From Algoriphagus resistens (GTDB taxonomy: Bacteria; Bacteroidota; Bacteroidia; Cytophagales; Cyclobacteriaceae), in the NCBI RefSeq assembly GCF_001442615.1, contig NZ_LMXN01000011.1:124001-188000 (forward strand): DNA of 64,000 nt. The letters run 5' to 3'. How positions within the stretch are numbered: position 1 is the first letter of the stretch; every line of letters begins with the position of its first letter. Shown piece by piece: positions 16,534 through 25,152 of the stretch. The translations under genes were made by a program, and so were the position numbers. Under the pieces are notes generated by a model, which was given only the letters and a program-made list of their open reading frames with translations, made no database searches and was not told the origin of the DNA.

Positions 16534-16546
16534 ATGTTAAGGTTAA
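16534..16546. promoter_or_regulatory. Partial second operator-like site upstream of the regulator
   Basis: ATGTTAA-GG-TTAA resembles the perfect palindrome at 15723-15739 with a 2-base spacer and a shortened right arm. It lies about 40 bases before the regulator start, where autoregulation would act. Confidence 0.35.
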
Positions 16547-16774
16547 TTGGGGGTGAAGTATTTCTTATTCTTAATTAATATTGGGCCATACTAATGCTCT
16601 CAGTTAGGAGATTGCCCTTGGAAGCAGCTGGTTTATTGGAGAAATAGGAAGGCGTTTAAAAAAACTAGTCCCTGAGTGGGCTAGGGGGATCCGTTTGTTT
16701 TTTATCCGGACTAAGGGTCCAATAAATGAATTGTCCGAAGTCAATTCAAAGCTGATTTCAGGCCAAGATTTTTG

Positions 16775-16799
16775 GATACTTTTGTACTCCAAAAGTATC
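16775..16799. repeat. Hairpin of a dispersed mosaic repeat, copy 2
   Basis: GATACTTTTG (16775-16784) and CAAAAGTATC (16790-16799) form a perfect 10-bp stem with a five-base loop, then AAGAGAAAATAGCCTCAAC follows as in copy 1 at 6305-6326. The longer stem here suggests this is nearer the intact form. Confidence 0.65.
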
Positions 16800-17179
16800 A
16801 AGAGAAAATAGCCTCAACGCAATCGATTCAGGTTAATAGGGAGATTAAGGACCACTTACTAATACAAAAGACCCTTGCCCTGTCTACCGGCCAGGAAGGC
16901 ATTCTCCTGCACTTACTTTCTTATTCCAGATCATTTGTAGGCAGGAGCGATGGTTTAGGACTTTACACAGCGTGGGTTACGCCTCTGGTTCACCCATGGC
17001 TAAAATCATGGCATGCTTGCTGCATTGATTCGTTCCTACAGGCAAGGTGCTTACTTGAGCTTCTATTTCTACTAACTACTCAAGACAGTTCATATTTAGC
17101 AGCTAGGCTAATCAATAATGGGTACGCCTTTGGGAGCCTGTCCCGATAACGAAGTGTATCGGCAAGTCGTGGCTCTAGC

Positions 17180-17488
17180 TTAGGGAAGGCTCGATTTCAG
17201 CCCCTGCAGTAAATCCCGCTTGGTAATCAATCCCCTTTTTCTCCAGAGAATCTTACCTTTTTTGAAAAGAATGTAATTGGGGATAGAGCGTACCGCAAAT
17301 TGCTGAGCTAGCTGAGGCCTTTTATCAATATTGATTTTAAGCAGCCTGATTTTTCCATCCAATTCAGTCAGTACTTCGGCGATTATTGGATCCATGGTCT
17401 GGCAAGGTCCGCACCAGTCCGCATAGAAATCCACCAAAACAGCATCTTGGCTTTTAATGATTATATCCTTAGGGTTGCGCTTGGGCAT
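17180..17488 (-). CDS. Thioredoxin
   Basis: A 102-residue single-domain thioredoxin. VLVDFYADWCGPCQTMDPI carries the WCGPC active site, and SIPNYILFKKG carries the cis-proline loop, where asparagine replaces the common threonine after the proline. There is no signal peptide, so it acts in the cytoplasm reducing protein disulfides with thioredoxin reductase. The ATG at 17488 gives an N-terminus of standard length. It stands alone between two long non-coding stretches. Confidence 0.92.
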   Translation of the reverse strand: MPKRNPKDIIIKSQDAVLVDFYADWCGPCQTMDPIIAEVLTELDGKIRLLKINIDKRPQLAQQFAVRSIPNYILFKKGKILWRKRGLITKRDLLQGLKSSLP

Positions 17489-17944
17489 ATTTCGAAATAA
17501 ATAAGGAGAAAAGGTATTCTTAGATTAAAGCAAGAATGTCAGTTTGATCGTGCATAGAAGGCTATGGATTTAAAGGGGATTTATCGGCTCTTTAATCTGA
17601 TTAGCTGTTCGTAACAATCCAAACAGCGGCTAGAAATAAAGAAATAAACTGTCCTAAATTATAAAGTGTCTACTGTGGATGAAAGTTCGGATTAGGTACT
17701 GTTCCTCCAGAAGCGGGATAACAAGGAAAAGGAGATCAATATAATTAGTTCAGTGCCCTGATCAGTTGTTTGGGGGCGTTTCAGAAAGAGGGTATCCTCC
17801 TCTCCAAGGCTCAAAGAAGGTAAATGATTAGAAAAAAAATACGCACACCTGCACCACTCGCTGGTCACCTAGTGACAAAGGAAAGAACAAAAAAACCGCT
17901 AACTCTAGATTGAATTAGCGGTTTGGTAAAGTATAAATACCTAA
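17489..17944. other. 456-bp intergenic stretch
   Basis: I see no gene or relic. Its only clear structure is the minus-strand terminator of the OmpH/BamA cluster at 17888-17924. Confidence 0.6.
17888..17924 (-). terminator. Intrinsic terminator of the BamA/OmpH cluster
   Basis: On the minus strand AAACCGCTAA pairs perfectly with TTAGCGGTTT (17893-17902 with 17915-17924) and is followed by a run of seven T. It lies 21 bases beyond the end of the second OmpH gene. Confidence 0.9.
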
Positions 17945-18499
17945 TTAATTTGTTGCTGGAGTGGCTGGAGCTGCCGGCATCTCAAGGCCTAACTTCGCCA
18001 ATACAAGTTCAGTGAACTTATCTTCTTCTTTGGTATAAAGAAGGATAGGAGCCTGACCTGCTGATTCAGCAAAAATATGCGTGTAGTTGTTTTCAGCAGC
18101 CACTGCATTGATGGCATTGATCACTTTGGTCTGAATAGGGGAAAGAAGCTCACCCAGTTTTCTCTGGTAGCTGATCTGGGAGTCATTTTCCATTTTCTGC
18201 AGACTAGCTTGAAGGTCTGTCAATTCTTTCTCTTTAGCCGTTCTTGCTTCTTCCGTCATGGTATTCATAGATTGCTGATAAGTCTGAACCTGACGCTGAA
18301 AATCTTCTCCTTTTAGTTGCATGGTAGTCTGAAGCTGGGTTTCGTAGTCTTTGATATCAGCGGCTATTTGTTCCATTTCTGGCATCAAATCCATGATAAA
18401 TTCTACGTTGGTATAACCAATCTTTACCTCTTGCGCCTGAGCTGCAAATCCTACGCAAAGCAAGGCTACTGCGGAAAGGATAACTTTTACTTTCATCAT
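17945..18499 (-). CDS. OmpH/Skp-family periplasmic chaperone (second copy)
   Basis: A 184-residue protein with a signal peptide (cleavage near AQA-QE), the conserved start VKIGYTNVEFIMDLMPE, a long coiled-coil arm (about 40-115) and a return strand (YTHIFAESAGQAPILLYT), the Skp architecture. Skp-like trimers hold unfolded outer-membrane proteins in the periplasm and deliver them to the Bam complex. It follows a paralogue 14 bases upstream and BamA beyond that, the standard Bacteroidota order. An alanine/proline-rich tail (PAAPATPATN) distinguishes it from its neighbour. Confidence 0.9.
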   Translation of the reverse strand: MMKVKVILSAVALLCVGFAAQAQEVKIGYTNVEFIMDLMPEMEQIAADIKDYETQLQTTMQLKGEDFQRQVQTYQQSMNTMTEEARTAKEKELTDLQASLQKMENDSQISYQRKLGELLSPIQTKVINAINAVAAENNYTHIFAESAGQAPILLYTKEEDKFTELVLAKLGLEMPAAPATPATN

Positions 18500-18513
18500 T
18501 TCTGTGTTTCTAT

Positions 18514-19044
18514 TTATTTGTTTTCTTCTATTCCCAATTCCTCCAGGACAAACTCCGAATAGTCATGCCTGGGATCTGTATAGATAATCGCCGACGGGGC
18601 AGCTGCTTTATCAAATAAGATTCCCAAATTATTTCTTCGGGTCATTCTTTCAATAGCGTCATAGATCTTGGATTGTAAGGGCTGCATCAATTCCGCCTGT
18701 TTTTGGAAGTACTGCCCGTCTATTCCGAATATCCTACTGTTGAATTCCTGGGATTCTTTTTGTTTCAATTTAATTTCCTCCAGCCGTTGCTGGTACATTT
18801 CTTCGGTGAGAAGTACTTCCTCTGCTTTTAGCTGGACAGTAAGATCCTTGATCTCTTTATCCAAATTTTGTGCCTCTTTCTTCCATTCGGAACTGATGTT
18901 CTCTAGCTCCTGCTGGATTACTTTGTAGTCTGGATGCTTGTTTAGAATATATTCCGAATCAATGTATCCGAACTTCTGAGCCGCCAATGGTGCCGTCTGA
19001 AGCACAAAGAGCAACAAAAATACAATTTTCAGTGATTTATTCAT
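18514..19044 (-). CDS. OmpH/Skp-family periplasmic chaperone (first copy)
   Basis: A 176-residue Skp-like chaperone: signal peptide ending near LAAQ, FGYIDSEYILNKHPDYK at the start of the body, a charged coiled-coil (about 45-110) and the closing strand GILFDKAAAPSAIIYTD. It lies 90 bases downstream of the bamA gene and 14 bases upstream of its paralogue, all on the minus strand, and should share their transcript. The two copies differ considerably in sequence, suggesting an old duplication and possibly distinct clients. Confidence 0.9.
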   Translation of the reverse strand: MNKSLKIVFLLLFVLQTAPLAAQKFGYIDSEYILNKHPDYKVIQQELENISSEWKKEAQNLDKEIKDLTVQLKAEEVLLTEEMYQQRLEEIKLKQKESQEFNSRIFGIDGQYFQKQAELMQPLQSKIYDAIERMTRRNNLGILFDKAAAPSAIIYTDPRHDYSEFVLEELGIEENK

Positions 19045-19134
19045 GAGTTTGGGAAATTAACTGAAAGTCAATCTAAACATTCTTAGAATATCAATTTTTG
19101 CATAAATTAACTATTCCCTCCTCCAAAACCATAC

Positions 19135-21831
19135 TTATCTGATCTGCTGGCCAATGGTAAAGTGGAATTGGGAGCCACTTCGGTTAAGCTCTCCAGGAAC
19201 TCGATCAAACCCATATCCCCAATCAATTCCCAAGAGTCCAAATGCCGGCATAAAGATCCTTGCACCCAGGCCAGCTGATTTCTTAAGATCGTATGGATTG
19301 TAGTCCCTGTATGAACCCCAGTTGTTTCCGGCCTCTGCAAAGCCAAGTACAAAGATGGTTGCCGATGGGTTCGGAGAAATCAGGTACCTCACTTCCATCA
19401 CATACTTATTATATACCACTCCTCCATAAGGTTCTGGATTAGCTGTTCCCCTTGTGAGCCTACCCGGAGTAATGGATTGGTTTTCATATCCCCGAAGACC
19501 GATGATTTCCTGGCCTAGGGCAAAGTTGTTCATCGACATACCATCACCACCCATTACGAATCTTTCCAAAGGAATAATACCAATCTTCTGGCTATAGGAG
19601 CCTAAGAAGCCCATGTGTGCTCTTGCACTTGCCACCAGTTTTTGCGAGCCAAACAATGGGGTATAAAGCGAAGCATCAAACATCCACTTGTGGTATTCCA
19701 GCCACTTATACTTTTCCTCATCAGAGGACTCTGAATTGATATTCTTGTTTAATGAAGAGTAAGGAGGGGTGAAGGCTGTGGATAAAATAATATTGGATCC
19801 CCGTCTCGGATAGGTTGGGTTGTCTATGTTATACCGGGCGATGGTGGTATTCCAGGTTAAGCTGTTGGATTTACCTGTAGGATAGCTTAGCCCAAATGAG
19901 GTTCCAAACTGGTCAAATTCATATACCTGAAATTGCAGGGAATTACTGATGCTAAAGTTGTCATCTGGCCAGGTTACCCGCTTGGCCAAACCTACGGTCA
20001 CACCGGTGATTTTGAAGAAGCCCAATTCATCCCCGAAACTGGCTTGGTTGTAGAAATCAACCTGGCGCTGTACGGAATGGTTAAAAGAGAAGCTCAGGGC
20101 GTTTGGTTTCTTGCCACCAAACCATGGCTCTGTCAATGACACGGAGTAATTTTGGAAGGAACGGCCATTAGCCTGCACTCTTAGCGAAAGCTTCTGCCCA
20201 TCACCCACTGGAAGTGGGTCCCACTTGGAGAAGTCTCCGATATTTCGAATGGAGAAGTTGTTGAATGAAAGGCCAACTGTTCCTACGAATCCATAGAATC
20301 CACCCCAGCCGCCGGATAATTCGATCTGGTCGTTTGGTCTTTCTTCCAGCTCAAAGGTGATATCCACTGTAGCAGCCTCGAAGTTTGGTCTCAGATCCGG
20401 ATTGATTTTTTCCGGGTCAAAATACCCTAAGGTAGAAAGCTCACGAATCGTACGGACCAGTAGTTCTCTATTGAATTTTTGTCCGGGAAGAATACGTATT
20501 TCACGCATCACTACGTGATCGGACGTACGCTCGTTCCCCTTGATGTTTACACTGTTTACAGTCACTTGAGGACCCTCAAATATCCTCATCTCTATATCGA
20601 TAGAATCCCCGGCTACATTCACTTCTACCGGATCAATTGTAAAGAATAAGTAGCCGTCATTTTGATACAGAGAGCTAACATCATCCCCTCTGCTAGGGTC
20701 GTAGTTCAGCCTTTTGTCCAGTTGTTCTTTGTTATACACATCACCTTTTTGGATTCCAAGCAGGGCTTGTAATACCTGATCGGGATGAATATAGTTTCCG
20801 TTGAACGTAATATCTCTATAGTAGTACTTTTTGCCTTCTTCTAAGGCGATATCAATGTTGATTTTGTCCTGACCAAAGTTATAAACTGAGTCTGCGGTTA
20901 TTTTAGCATCCCGATACCCTTTACTTTGGTAGAAGTTTATCACATTGTCTTTGTCATTTCTGTATTCTTTTGGGATATACTTGGAGCCATTAAAGAAGTT
21001 CAGTTTGAAGTTCTTGTTGATGTAATCTTTTACATCTTCATTGGACGCCGAATCAGTATATAGGATTGTATTCTTGATGTCTTCGGCGCTTGCGTCAGAT
21101 AGTCTCGAGTAGCCGTCCTTGAAGATACTTACCCTTGCATGCTCTTTGGTTTTTTTAAGCTTCTTTTTAAGCTTGGTGTCACTGAGTTCCTGGTTGCCGT
21201 AGAATTCTATTGCATTGATCCTTACCTTGGAATTCTGGGCTACATCGAATATCAGTTTTACAGAATTGGGTAGCGTGGTATCTCTTTCCTGCTTGATTTT
21301 CACATCCGCATTCATAAAGCCTTTGTCGAGGTAGTATTTTTCGATGGTTCGCTTGGCATTATTAAGCACATCGTCTCTGACTACACGCCCTCTGATATTC
21401 ACCTTGTCCCGGAGCTCACTTTCCTGGGTTTTGTTCATCCCGGTAAATTCAACACGGGAAAATCTAGGTCTTTCTGTCAGATCAAGAAGTAATGAGATGT
21501 CCTCACCTTCTATTTTAGTCACCAGGATTTTAACGTCTCCGATGATCCCTTGCCCCCATAGCTTTTTCAATGCATTTGAGATAGCATCCCCAGGCACCTC
21601 GATTTTGTCATCCACTTTCAGTCCGGATAAGGAAATGATGGCGATTTCGTCCAAGGTGGTGAGACCTACAGCTTTTATTTCTGCGATTCTATAGGTTTTG
21701 GGCTGCGCGTAATTCAGCTCCAAAATATCAATTGGCTTGCTTGAGGCATAGCGACTTTGGCCCAAACGTATTTGCGCTATTGCTGAACTTGCCCAAACCA
21801 GACAAAACAGAATCAGTAAACTTTTTTTCAT
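19135..21831 (-). CDS. bamA: Outer-membrane protein assembly factor BamA
   Basis: An 898-residue Omp85 protein. A signal peptide (ending AIAQ) is followed by about five POTRA domains (roughly 45-450; for example YRIAEIKAVGLTTLDE and VNSVNIKGNERTSDHVVMREI) and a 16-strand-type barrel with the conserved loop-6 VRGF-like segment, here IIGLRGYENQS, near residue 770. BamA folds and inserts beta-barrel proteins into the outer membrane. The gene begins 7 bases after the upstream isoprenyl-transferase stop, and Skp-like chaperones follow it. Length is typical of Bacteroidota BamA. A repeated G-W-G-G-F-Y-G stretch marks the first barrel strand. Confidence 0.94.
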   Translation of the reverse strand: MKKSLLILFCLVWASSAIAQIRLGQSRYASSKPIDILELNYAQPKTYRIAEIKAVGLTTLDEIAIISLSGLKVDDKIEVPGDAISNALKKLWGQGIIGDVKILVTKIEGEDISLLLDLTERPRFSRVEFTGMNKTQESELRDKVNIRGRVVRDDVLNNAKRTIEKYYLDKGFMNADVKIKQERDTTLPNSVKLIFDVAQNSKVRINAIEFYGNQELSDTKLKKKLKKTKEHARVSIFKDGYSRLSDASAEDIKNTILYTDSASNEDVKDYINKNFKLNFFNGSKYIPKEYRNDKDNVINFYQSKGYRDAKITADSVYNFGQDKINIDIALEEGKKYYYRDITFNGNYIHPDQVLQALLGIQKGDVYNKEQLDKRLNYDPSRGDDVSSLYQNDGYLFFTIDPVEVNVAGDSIDIEMRIFEGPQVTVNSVNIKGNERTSDHVVMREIRILPGQKFNRELLVRTIRELSTLGYFDPEKINPDLRPNFEAATVDITFELEERPNDQIELSGGWGGFYGFVGTVGLSFNNFSIRNIGDFSKWDPLPVGDGQKLSLRVQANGRSFQNYSVSLTEPWFGGKKPNALSFSFNHSVQRQVDFYNQASFGDELGFFKITGVTVGLAKRVTWPDDNFSISNSLQFQVYEFDQFGTSFGLSYPTGKSNSLTWNTTIARYNIDNPTYPRRGSNIILSTAFTPPYSSLNKNINSESSDEEKYKWLEYHKWMFDASLYTPLFGSQKLVASARAHMGFLGSYSQKIGIIPLERFVMGGDGMSMNNFALGQEIIGLRGYENQSITPGRLTRGTANPEPYGGVVYNKYVMEVRYLISPNPSATIFVLGFAEAGNNWGSYRDYNPYDLKKSAGLGARIFMPAFGLLGIDWGYGFDRVPGELNRSGSQFHFTIGQQIR

Positions 21832-21838
21832 TAATTAC

Positions 21839-22576
21839 TTAAGATTTAACTTGCTCACCCGTTTTGCCAAATCTCCTTTCCCGTGATTGGTAATCAGAAA
21901 CTGCAGCAAAGAGGTGCTCTCTTCTAAAATCCGGCCATAGCACAGGAGTGAAATACATCTCTGTGTAGGCCAGTTGCCAAAGCAGAAAATTGCTGATCCG
22001 GTATTCACCACTCGTTCTGATCATTAATTCAGGATCAGGATAGTTGGCTGTCTCCAGATGCTCCGCCATTACTTTCTCGGTAATGTCGGCCACATTCAAT
22101 TTTCCTTCTGAGACTTTTTGAGCAATGTGTTTAGCTGCATGGGTGAGCTCCCAGTGACCACTGTAGCTCAGTGCTAGGATCACTTTGAGTCCGGTATTTT
22201 TGGAAGTTGTTTCCTTCACCCTCATCAGTGTTTTATAGGCTGATGGAGGTAGGCTTTCAACATCTCCGATACTTTCTAATTTGAAGTTGCCATTCATTAG
22301 CATGGGGACCTCATCAGACATGGTCTTGACCAGAAGTTCCATTAGTCCATCGACTTCAGCTTTCGGTCTTGACCAATTCTCTGTAGAAAACGAGAATAAA
22401 GTGAGGTATTTAACCCCCAGGCTATCTGCTCCCTCTATGGCTTCCCTAACTGCCTTGGTGGCATTTTTGTGGCCAAATATACGCATAGCTCCTTTTTTCG
22501 TGGCCCAGCGTCCATTGCCGTCCATGATTATCGCGATATGCTTTGGGATGTTTGTTCTGTCAGATATATCCTTCAT
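21839..22576 (-). CDS. uppS: Isoprenyl transferase (undecaprenyl diphosphate synthase)
   Basis: Cis-prenyltransferase making the C55 lipid carrier precursor for peptidoglycan and other envelope polymers. With the ATG at 22576 the protein has 245 residues, the family norm, and HIAIIMDGNGRWA puts the catalytic Asp at residue 19; LFSFSTENWSRP and LMIRTSGEYRISNF are the other signatures. The frame extends upstream to an ATG at 22675, but that would add 33 residues without family counterpart and overlap the preceding gene. It lies between the DUF6089 and bamA genes, ending 7 bases before bamA, so the cluster is probably one operon. Confidence 0.93.
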   Translation of the reverse strand: MKDISDRTNIPKHIAIIMDGNGRWATKKGAMRIFGHKNATKAVREAIEGADSLGVKYLTLFSFSTENWSRPKAEVDGLMELLVKTMSDEVPMLMNGNFKLESIGDVESLPPSAYKTLMRVKETTSKNTGLKVILALSYSGHWELTHAAKHIAQKVSEGKLNVADITEKVMAEHLETANYPDPELMIRTSGEYRISNFLLWQLAYTEMYFTPVLWPDFRREHLFAAVSDYQSRERRFGKTGEQVKS

Positions 22577-22659
22577 TCCAGCCGTCTCCGGTTCCTTACT
22601 TTTTTGGAGGTACAAAAATGCCATTTCTTTTCCAAATATTCGCCCAAGGGCTCGATTAA

Positions 22660-23412
22660 TTAATATGCGTAGCATTTGGTAGTCATGATGGTATAGCTAA
22701 TCGTAACCCCTAAGAAGTAGTACCAATCCTTGTCGTAGGGATTACCAAAGTTAATTCCATAGGGCTCATTAGCGGGATTATTGGGGTCATTGAATCTGGG
22801 GATTATTGGCTCCTTACTGTCTATTTTATCCAAGTAGTCAGTAAAGGTTGGCCGAAAGCCTAGTTCAGCGGCTAATGTCCAGCGTTCATTTAATTGGTAT
22901 TTTACCCCTCCCCCAAAAGGAATGACTACTGTTCCCAAATTATACCTGGAAGATACATTGTATTGGAACGTATTCCCTTTAGCAAATGCATAGGTATAGC
23001 CTATGCCAAAGAAGGCATAGGGAGAGAAACGGAACTCTGAATTGGTAGTGAGGTAATCCAGAAAATTAAATTCCATCACCGCCGAAGCTTCTATTATTCC
23101 AGCTCTAAACCTGCCATCCCGCATCTTTGCTAACTGATCAATAGGTTTGATGCTATCTGCTCCATAAAGAAGCCCACCTGAAATGCCGACACGCAGTGCC
23201 CACACATTGTCAAAATTTCTCCTGCCAAACAACGTGCCTTGAGGTCCTAATTGGCCAGGGTCAATTTTCCGAATGATATCACCACTATATGCAGCAACAC
23301 CCAATCCACCGCCTATTTCGTATTTCTGTGCCTGAATTTCTCCGGTTATGCCCAGAAAAAGCATTGAAAATACAAGTAAGTGGCTGAAAACCTGAAAATT
23401 GACCTTTTTCAA
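22660..23412 (-). CDS. DUF6089 outer-membrane beta-barrel protein
   Basis: A Bacteroidota-type small barrel protein. YEIGGGLGVAAYSGDI after the signal peptide is the DUF6089 opening, and the remainder alternates short amphipathic strands (FRFSPYAFFGIGYTYAF, WTLAAELGFRPTFTDYL). The first ATG in frame is at 23490, but a TTG at 23412 begins MKKVNFQVF, followed by a well-formed signal peptide ending IQAQ, and is a better start. The role is unknown. Its constant position upstream of uppS and bamA suggests an envelope function. The barrel is not closed by a clear aromatic C-terminus, so topology is uncertain. Confidence 0.75.
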   Translation of the reverse strand: MKKVNFQVFSHLLVFSMLFLGITGEIQAQKYEIGGGLGVAAYSGDIIRKIDPGQLGPQGTLFGRRNFDNVWALRVGISGGLLYGADSIKPIDQLAKMRDGRFRAGIIEASAVMEFNFLDYLTTNSEFRFSPYAFFGIGYTYAFAKGNTFQYNVSSRYNLGTVVIPFGGGVKYQLNERWTLAAELGFRPTFTDYLDKIDSKEPIIPRFNDPNNPANEPYGINFGNPYDKDWYYFLGVTISYTIMTTKCYAY

Positions 23413-23517
23413 GACGATGCAAGATATGAAGTACCTAACGTTTAAAAAACGCATCTCAGTATTTAGCGGGTTAATAATTGTTAAGCTCAAATGGGCCTTG
23501 TCTTTATGGACTCTAAT

Positions 23518-24393
23518 TCAGTTTCTCATATCAAAACCCCAATTAAGTTTTTGCCTTAGCGTATCAAAGAAATGATAATGGGGCAACTTTACCAATTTTG
23601 CAGAAAAGTTTTCCTTCTTCACACTTAGCTTTACTTCAGAGGAAATTGACGTAGATCGCGAATCCAAAGATATTAAGAATTTCTCAGCCCTGCCCTCTAT
23701 TTCAAAACTGATCTCACTTTCATCCGAAACAATAATTGGCCTCACATTTAAATTGTGAGGACTTACGGGTGTGATTACCAGGTTCTTAGCCTCTGGAGAA
23801 ATCAATGGCCCCCCACAACTTAGAGAATAACCGGTAGAACCGGTAGGAGTAGAAACGATCAGCCCATCAGCCCAATAGCTGTTAAGGTATTTTCCGTCTA
23901 TATAGGTGTGCACTGTGATCATCGAAGAGGTATCACGCTTGTGAATAGTGAATTCATTCAATCCGAAATTCAACCCGTTGAATAACTTTCGATGGCTCTG
24001 AAGAGAGATTAAGGATCTGGTCTCTAGCTGGTAATTATTGGCAGCCAGGTCTGCAATGGCTTCAGAAATCTTCTCCGTAGCCACCGTAGCCAAAAAACCC
24101 AGCCTTCCGGTATTGAGTCCTAAAATTGGGACTTCGAGATCACCTACTTGGCAGACAGCATCAAGCAAGGTACCGTCTCCACCTATGGAAATCATAAAAT
24201 CCATGGATGCCATTTCCTCCCTGCTTTCCAGTACCCAATAACTCAATGTGTTATTGCTTAACATGCGCAACTGACGATCAAATTGCTCGGTGGCAAATAT
24301 CTCAAATTGATGCTTTATAAGTTCGTTGAAAAGTGACTGGACCTCTGAAAACAATTCTGCTTTCAGCACTAAGCCATGAAGGGCAACTTTCAT
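23518..24393 (-). CDS. nadK: NAD kinase
   Basis: A 291-residue cytoplasmic NAD kinase that phosphorylates NAD to NADP. MISIGGDGTLLDAV contains the diagnostic GGDGT (71-75, with Asp73 as the catalytic aspartate); GLNTGRLGFLA and the glycine-rich STPTGSTGYSLSCGGP complete the active site. It lies 3 bases after the CBS-domain gene, so they are translationally linked, and upstream of DUF6089 on the same strand. Length and motifs are standard. Confidence 0.95.
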   Translation of the reverse strand: MKVALHGLVLKAELFSEVQSLFNELIKHQFEIFATEQFDRQLRMLSNNTLSYWVLESREEMASMDFMISIGGDGTLLDAVCQVGDLEVPILGLNTGRLGFLATVATEKISEAIADLAANNYQLETRSLISLQSHRKLFNGLNFGLNEFTIHKRDTSSMITVHTYIDGKYLNSYWADGLIVSTPTGSTGYSLSCGGPLISPEAKNLVITPVSPHNLNVRPIIVSDESEISFEIEGRAEKFLISLDSRSTSISSEVKLSVKKENFSAKLVKLPHYHFFDTLRQKLNWGFDMRN

Positions 24394-24396
24394 GGG

Positions 24397-25062
24397 CTAA
24401 ATATCTAAAAATCTCAGCAAGTTACCGATTCTATCCTCTTCACTGCTCACGCCGCTCTCTTCCTGATAGTGATCTATAATTTTATATCCGAATCGCTCAA
24501 GCGTCGCTTTGATGTGCCGAAGTTCTGGTTGATCAAGCTTCAGTGTGAGCTTGATCTTGCTATCATCCAAGGGATCAGTGGTGATAAATGAACTCAGTAC
24601 CTTTGTGTTTTCTGTTTCGATGATTCTGGAGATCTCCGCCAGGCTATAATCGGTCATGCCCAAAGAAAGTATAAGTACGCTGCCTTGGGATTTGATAGAA
24701 AGACTATCTGCAAATGCAGAAATGGAGTCTTCCATGGTCACAATGCCCAAATAATTGGATTCTCTGTCCAGTACAGCTACTATATTGGAGTTTTGCTCCG
24801 AACTGACCCGTAGTACATCATAAATGTGCTTATCTGAAAATACCCAACAGTCAGGATTTGCGGGTTCTATATCAGCAATCAGCGTCTCAGGATTATTTAT
24901 TTCAAAGATTCTATCTTCTTTTATCAGCCCTAAAAAAAGCCCCTTGTCAATAACCGGAAGCACGTCAGTTCTGATTTCTTCCATCCACGCCAAAGCCATT
25001 CCTGTTTTATCAGAAAGTTTCAGAGGAGGAATCAGGTTATTGATGTATTCGTAGGCGTGCAT
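24397..25062 (-). CDS. Paired CBS-domain protein
   Basis: A 221-residue cytoplasmic protein with two CBS motifs in the first 130 residues (VLPVIDKGLFLGLIKEDRI and IVAVLDRESNYLGIVTMEDS) and a C-terminal ACT-like or PII-like region (ITTDPLDDSKIKLTLKLDQPEL). CBS pairs bind adenosyl nucleotides and gate attached enzymes or transporters; nothing catalytic is fused here. Directly upstream of nadK with a 3-base gap, so a role in sensing nucleotide state is possible but unproven. This arrangement is common in Bacteroidota. Confidence 0.85.
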   Translation of the reverse strand: MHAYEYINNLIPPLKLSDKTGMALAWMEEIRTDVLPVIDKGLFLGLIKEDRIFEINNPETLIADIEPANPDCWVFSDKHIYDVLRVSSEQNSNIVAVLDRESNYLGIVTMEDSISAFADSLSIKSQGSVLILSLGMTDYSLAEISRIIETENTKVLSSFITTDPLDDSKIKLTLKLDQPELRHIKATLERFGYKIIDHYQEESGVSSEEDRIGNLLRFLDI

Positions 25063-25152
25063 AGAAGAAAGATAGGGAATGAATTTAGAATTTAAAACGT
25101 GATAATGCCTATTCTTGTTCCTTTTCTGGGAAAAAACGGGGATTCGCCCAGA

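Larger units (their letters stand above)
16494..17179. other. 686-bp non-coding stretch with mosaic repeat
   Basis: No supported gene; the frames on both strands look spurious. It contains the partial operator-like palindrome (16534-16546), a copy of the hairpin repeat (16775-16799) and a segment around 17050-17095 resembling 6160-6215. Confidence 0.55.

Noticed and set aside
16604..17149. Frames on both strands in the gap downstream of the thioredoxin gene as genes
   Set aside because: They consist of repeat-derived sequence with a recurring hairpin and no known domain.
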